64,000 nt of DNA from Lojkania enalia (lineage: Eukaryota; Ascomycota; Dothideomycetes; Pleosporales). Below, piece after piece: positions 59,116 through 64,000 of the stretch. A program made the position numbers and the translations under genes. Below the pieces are notes generated by a model, which was not told the DNA's origin, made no database searches, and saw nothing but the letters and a program-made list of their open reading frames with translations. Position 1 is the stretch's first letter. The number at the start of each line of letters is the position of its first letter. The stretch spans positions 1 to 64,000 of the forward strand of contig ML986581.1 in the NCBI GenBank assembly GCA_010094045.1. The letters are read 5' to 3'.

Positions 59116-60352
59116 AATGTTAAATAGTGTTATTATGGCTGTATCGGCGCGTTAGGTTTATAACCATCGGATTTGGAGAGGTCTATATAAGAATGCGGTG
59201 ATGGCATACGCTCCTGGTCAGCACTGAGGCATATGGAAGGCTATGGTGGAAAAACAGCAAGATCCAATAAATGAAAGTAGTTTAGGTGCCAGAGTACGAG
59301 ATAAATAGAATAATATCCAATGTAGTATTATAAAGCATTTCTAAGAAATGCGGAAGAACTTTGATTTCAGAGTCAATAGGTCGAAGCATTGAGGATAACG
59401 TGTCGATCCTTTGAGGAACATTGTGGCTGAGCCTTACCCCAACCAGAGTGGAAGGCTCTGTACAACCCTCACTAGAAATGAGCACAGAGCATCACATAGA
59501 ACCTTCTGCCTTTCTTGTTTTAAGATATAAAGGTGACACTTTGTTATCGTAAAAATTGACTGTCGAATTTGGTTGCTCGAAATTACTTGACTGCGAAGCA
59601 GAGCTAGCCAGGATGGAGAGAAAGACGACGACATATCTGGGCTACTACTAAGAGCCCTAAGGTACTTCGAAGACCGTAGTTTCCTTTTCTAGATTAAAAT
59701 AAGGTTCCGTTCGTTCCGTGATAGGAAATTGTAGCTGGCTCTCTTTCCGTTGGGATGGTCACCTCTCGTTCCAATCGCGGTTATATTTGTAGCGGCGTGC
59801 GATACAAACCCCCCTATCCCCTCTATAAATTCTTCTTTCTTTCCTACCCATAAGAAATCAAGCACATCAATTCTCGGAATTGATAAGAAGCATCGTCATG
59901 TCTCACGCAAAGCCACATCGCGCTTTCATCACAATTATCGCTTCTCTAAAGCATAAGTCGTTGACGAAACACCCTCACTCAAATATCTTAGCTCGATATA
60001 CTTCATTCGAAGTAGGACTGCAATATTCGTCCCTTGAGCTCGACGAGCTTGATTAAAGCTATAAGTTCAAGCCGACGTGTTGGCCAAGAAACATCCATGA
60101 CCGAACAAAGTCTATAAAATGTAATATAACGCCCCAAGTCCGAATTTGTCCTTCCGAAAGCATCGATTATAATAGAGTCATATACCTGTCAATCGAAGAG
60201 TCCCTCCTATTTAATGCGAACCTGCTGAACCTCCACGCAAAATAGTCCAACAAACAAGCTAGAGATAGCGAAGAGAAATAGGGAGATCTATGATAACAAT
60301 GAACTTATACCCGGTGAGAGAAAGAGGAGGGAGGTATACCGCACATCTCATT
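59116..60352. promoter_or_regulatory. Spacer between HET gene and STAND relic
   Basis: About 1.2 kb, divergent between the HET gene and the relic. No supported gene. The first few hundred bases should include the HET promoter. Confidence 0.45.
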
Positions 60353-62975
60353 CGATAGGGTGGACCTATAATGCCTACACTGTGGGATGGATATGCGCGC
60401 TGGTGAGGGAACAGACCACAGCCACGGCCATGCTAGACGAAATACATCCGGATCTAGCTAAGCCATCAAATGACTATAATTCATATGCTCTAGGAGCTAT
60501 CGGCAAGTATAATGTCCTTGCAACTTGCCTACTGAAAGGTAAGGTCGGAGCTAATTCTGCGGCGAATGTGGCGACTTACATGGCTAGCACTTTTCCGTCC
60601 AATAATGTCGGCCTTATGGTTGACATTCGGCAGGGGCATTCTGTCTAAGGATAGACTCGGCGACCTGGCGGCCAGTACACCAGTCGATCAGTACCCTGGG
60701 GTAGTCTAGCGAGATTTCGGAAAGGCAGAAAATGATAGCAAGTTCGAACGGACCAGCGCGCTAGATTACTCCCTAAATGTACTGTTGGTAGTATTGGCGA
60801 AACTGGAAACCAAGTGTGAGATGAATAGATATAGGATACCTTAGCATTTAGACGAGCTGAGATAGGAATAGACGAAACTGGCGCCGAAGTGTCTAATGCC
60901 ACAGTCACTTGGAGGCGTGCTGAAGTGGATTGCGGCTGTGCTGGTAAGGGCACAACGGATTGCGCCGCTACCCGGGATAATGATGACGGAGAAGAGGAAG
61001 GGAAGGACTTTCCATTCTACGACAGAGTCTATGTGGCAAAAAGGAAGCCTAAATATATAAGTGCGCACTATAGTCTAGTCCTATTTAGTAATGAAGTCAT
61101 TAAGGACGCTATTTCTTGAGATAAACCCAATAAAGATCTTGGTGGTAACGTTCTCTGTATTGAAATGGAAGTAGTGGGGCTAAAAAAAAATTCCTGGAAT
61201 ACATATAGCCGAGTGATGCTGATGAAGAGCAAATATTGAAAGGTATACTTAGCTAAATTCAATAAATTTGAGTCAAGCTAGTAGTAAGTTTCTGGAAATA
61301 GACATTTTTGATGCCGTCTCTACGACCGGCAAAAATATTGCACAGGTAAGGTTCAAGAAGGATAGAGAAAAAAGATATTAAGATACTTAATTGGCTTACA
61401 CCTGTTGAATATGCCTCTTAGTGTAGCAAATTCATTAACAGATGACAGGAAGGAACCGGGCAATAGATGTTAAATTCAAACAAGTTTAAGGAGTGGCTTA
61501 ATAACGAAGGTAACCAGACCTTGCTCTGCGCGGGTATACCGGGAGCAGGAAAGACTATAATTACATCTATAGTTGTTGAGCACTTTTGGATTAAAATTTA
61601 AAAAGATAGCAGTGTTGTATTGTAGGCTAATACTGCGACTTCCGACAACAACAGGAGTAAAATCGTGCTAATCTGCTAGCAAGTCAATTAAAGTAGTTCA
61701 AGAAATGCTTTGCCTGAGAACCTAAAGAGCCTGTACTAACATTTTAGGAAATGATGAACTGGCCCTGTATTTGACGAAATCTCGAAATTATTTCAACGTG
61801 CCATAGATAATCTATTTAAGGATACCCATCCCTAGCAATATATTAGACAAATTCCAGGGTTTTAATAGATATTGCAGAAGGCACCTGTCAGAAATCCTCA
61901 GCCTTTAATTAGAGACAAGAGAAAGTCTATTTTTGACCTGATGGTTTATTTTAGAGATCATAAAAGAGTTCGAAGCAAGTATATTATTGCAAATACGTGC
62001 CAGGGATGAGAATGGATCCCCTCATGAATTAGTCTACGGTTGGATATATTAGACAGCTATTGTAGGACTCACATAAAGGATTAGACTAGACGTATAAGTA
62101 GGCAATGAGAAGAATCGACAGCTAGTAGGAAAGCCTTTAGAAGCTCGCGAGAATATCCTTAGATTATCTGCACGAAGAGAACACACTCTCTGGCTGAGCT
62201 CCAACGCGCTCTAGCAGTCTTGCTTGGGAACTAGGTGGTGGATAAAGGCTTCATCACTAGCATTAAAATTGTTATTTCTATTTGTGTTTGCTTAGTCACC
62301 GCGGAGATCCAAGGCGACATCGATCGATTAGTCCATTATACCACGCAAGAATATTTTGAGCGGATGTCATGGCTTCCAACAGCAGAAATGTACATTATAG
62401 CAACCTGAATTACCAATCTTTTATTTAGTATATTCGATGGCAGGTTTTGTTGAACGAATAATGAGTTTCAAGACCGACTGCAGGCAAACAAGCTTTACAA
62501 GTATGCTGCCCAAAATTTGGGAAATTATGCTCGAGCAGAGGAACGGTTTGTTCTGGGGGAATAGTTGGTTTTAGGTTTTCTTGAGAGCGGAGCTAAAGTG
62601 GCTGGGGCGGCCTAGAAATTGATGGCTGAAAGCTATAGTCAAAAGGTGTTAAGAAAATAACTGGAGTACATCTAGCGGCATACTTCTGAATGGAGGAATC
62701 TATAGCTGTTCTAATCAATAGAGAGAATGATTCAAACTACAAGGATAGTGAAGGCTGGACGCCACCGTCGTGTGCCGCAGAGAAGGGGTAGGAGGCGGTG
62801 GTAATGCTGCTGCTCGACAAGAGTGCTAGGCTGTAATCCAAGGATAGTAACGGACAGACGCCTCTGTGGTGGGCAGCAAAGAAAGGGCATGAGGCGACGG
62901 TTATCCTGCTGCTCGCTAAGTATGGTGTTGATTCACACTTTATAGATGTTATAGGTCAGACCCTACTATCCTAGG
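60353..62975 (+). pseudogene. Decayed PNP-NACHT-ankyrin STAND receptor gene
   Basis: Remains of a fungal NLR-like (STAND) gene, a family thought to sense nonself. Near 60364-60640 the nucleoside-phosphorylase-like N-domain reads YTVGWICAL, AIGKYNVLATCLL, then ANVATYMASTFPS; its later block DLGGNVLCIEME is near 61140. A NACHT P-loop (LCAGIPGAGKTIITSIVV) lies at about 61530-61580. Near 62715-62960 two ankyrin units read DSEGWTPPSCAAEKG and DSNGQTPLWWAAKKGH. Many stop codons and several frame changes separate the blocks, so the gene is dead. The order of domains is that of standard PNP-NACHT-ANK proteins. Confidence 0.85.
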
Positions 62976-63419
62976 CCATGATAGAGTTTACCCACACATA
63001 CACACGTGCGAGGGGTATTGAGATCTTCTAAACAAATAGCGCACTTGATATTGTGGTGATGGTTGCTACTTAGCTAGTTTGTCTTGCTTTAGGAAGATCA
63101 CATCAAGTAGGATGAAACCATTAAAGTACAAAATAAGTTTGCTATTAGGATATCTCACAAATAGCGCAGAAATATGTACAGAGCGAAACGAATCGTGACG
63201 CACACAGAATTGCCAAGCGCGCCACGTCAGAGAGCCCAGTGGGTCTTCAATCTCGGAACGAATAAAATGTGAGCCTCGATACATGGAAGTGGTATCTCTC
63301 ACGGGCATATGACTGTTCCGGTCTTCACAGCATGCAGCATCACCTAGTCGAATCCAAAGTAAAAGATTAAAATGATATAAAGAAATGTGAATGGGGTATC
63401 ATTATAATCTTGGAAAATT
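62976..63419. other. Spacer
   Basis: No feature seen; includes the 3' region of the last gene. Confidence 0.45.
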
Positions 63420-64000
63420 TTACAAACCCTCCGCTTTTAGTCTTGCCGCTCTGAAGCGGCTCACCTTTCTGACCTTACCATCCTTCTCTTCCATGATCGG
63501 GTCAAATTCGTCTTCTTCGGTTGGTTTGAAGCTACTCTGTCCCTGGATAAACTTGTTACGCATCTTGTGATATTCTACTTGGATTTCGCGGTTAATGGAA
63601 GCAGGATCAAATTCGTCGGGAGCCTGAGGGGCAGAGACTTCAGGGCCTTTCTCAACTATACTATTGGCAAGTGTGCGCCCGGGGGGGCCTTGAGGTATGG
63701 GTGGCTGTTCGTGGACGGGAGGAGTAGGCAACGTTTGGAAGCTTGTTTGTACTGTTGTTCGGGCGCTCTTGAAGCGAGATACTTTGGTTGGTTTGAAAGC
63801 TGGAGGAACAGGTAGGCGAGCAGCTGACCCAGTGCTTTCAACGATAGTTTCGGATATTGTGGGAGCAGTAATGGCGGACGTTTGGGCAGACAGTGGCTGG
63901 TCTCGGATAGGTTCAGGAGCGGATGAGATATCCAAACTTTCAGCAAACCGTACTCCTTTCTTCTTGGATTCTAGAGTGGCTGGTACCGATCCTGCAGTAT
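63420..64000 (-). CDS. Bud27/URI-like prefoldin-family protein, C-terminal part
   Basis: Partial gene; the 5' part is beyond the right edge. The visible C-terminal 193 residues contain KKKGVRFAESLDI, two copies of a short basic motif (TKVSRFKSART and RKVSRFRAARLKAEG) and EFDPASINREIQVEYHKMRN. These fit the C-terminal DUF3835 region of fungal unconventional prefoldin Bud27/URI, which in yeast helps assemble RNA polymerases and links to TOR signalling. The prefoldin coiled coil itself is not in the window, so the call rests on the tail only. Confidence 0.6.
   Translation of the reverse strand, partial: TAGSVPATLESKKKGVRFAESLDISSAPEPIRDQPLSAQTSAITAPTISETIVESTGSAARLPVPPAFKPTKVSRFKSARTTVQTSFQTLPTPPVHEQPPIPQGPPGRTLANSIVEKGPEVSAPQAPDEFDPASINREIQVEYHKMRNKFIQGQSSFKPTEEDEFDPIMEEKDGKVRKVSRFRAARLKAEGL

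Noticed and set aside
1..64000. tRNA, rRNA, CRISPR array or intact transposon
   Set aside because: I saw no tRNA-like GTTCRANNC arms in a cloverleaf context, no rRNA, no regularly spaced direct repeats with spacers, and no transposase or reverse-transcriptase motif; a covariance-model and repeat search would be decisive.

Overview
The window looks like nuclear DNA of a filamentous ascomycete (Pezizomycotina). Genes carry short spliceosomal introns, mostly 46-70 nt, with GTRNGY-like donors and CTRAY-like branch sites. The content is typical of that group: an AcuK/Ert1 zinc-cluster activator, two HET-domain genes, a PNP-NACHT-ankyrin relic, PCMH-type FAD oxidases and a Ctr86/ataxin-10 protein. 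Placement in Leotiomycetes is only a guess. I spliced most genes by hand; every multi-exon model given here sums to a multiple of three without internal stops.

Layout. 1-3.7 kb is a gene-poor relic zone. 3.8-6.2 kb is a 14-exon MFS drug transporter, followed by a long GC-rich leader and acuK (8.3-10.5 kb). 11.2-13.5 kb holds riboflavin kinase and an aldo/keto reductase on a shared divergent promoter. 14.3-27.6 kb is a metabolic block: a CNNM/Mam3-type protein, branched-chain ketoacid dehydrogenase E1-beta, a HET gene, and a divergent pair encoding the carboxyltransferase and biotin carboxylase/BCCP subunits of an acyl-CoA carboxylase of unknown substrate. 28.6-34.5 kb holds a secreted FAD oxidase and a Pca1-like cysteine-rich heavy-metal P-type ATPase. 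34.5-42.6 kb is mostly decay: an adenylation-domain relic, one HSL-type esterase, a PCMH oxidase relic, a GATATC tandem repeat and a 42-bp copy of the first bases of the window. 42.7-56.8 kb is housekeeping: a dynamin-like GTPase, TIM17, a PNPOx-FNR flavoprotein, a four-pass membrane protein and an ataxin-10 protein. 57-63 kb pairs an intact HET gene with a decayed PNP-NACHT-ankyrin STAND receptor gene. The right edge cuts a Bud27/URI-like gene.

Themes. BCKDH E1-beta and the acyl-CoA carboxylase pair could both serve branched-chain acyl-CoA breakdown, and acuK controls use of non-sugar carbon. Two HET genes and one STAND relic show nonself-recognition turnover. No wholly unknown system is obvious. 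The best leads are the carboxylase pair with its altered biotin motif, the HET gene beside the STAND relic, and the dynamin with SUMO-interaction-like and nuclear-signal-like motifs.
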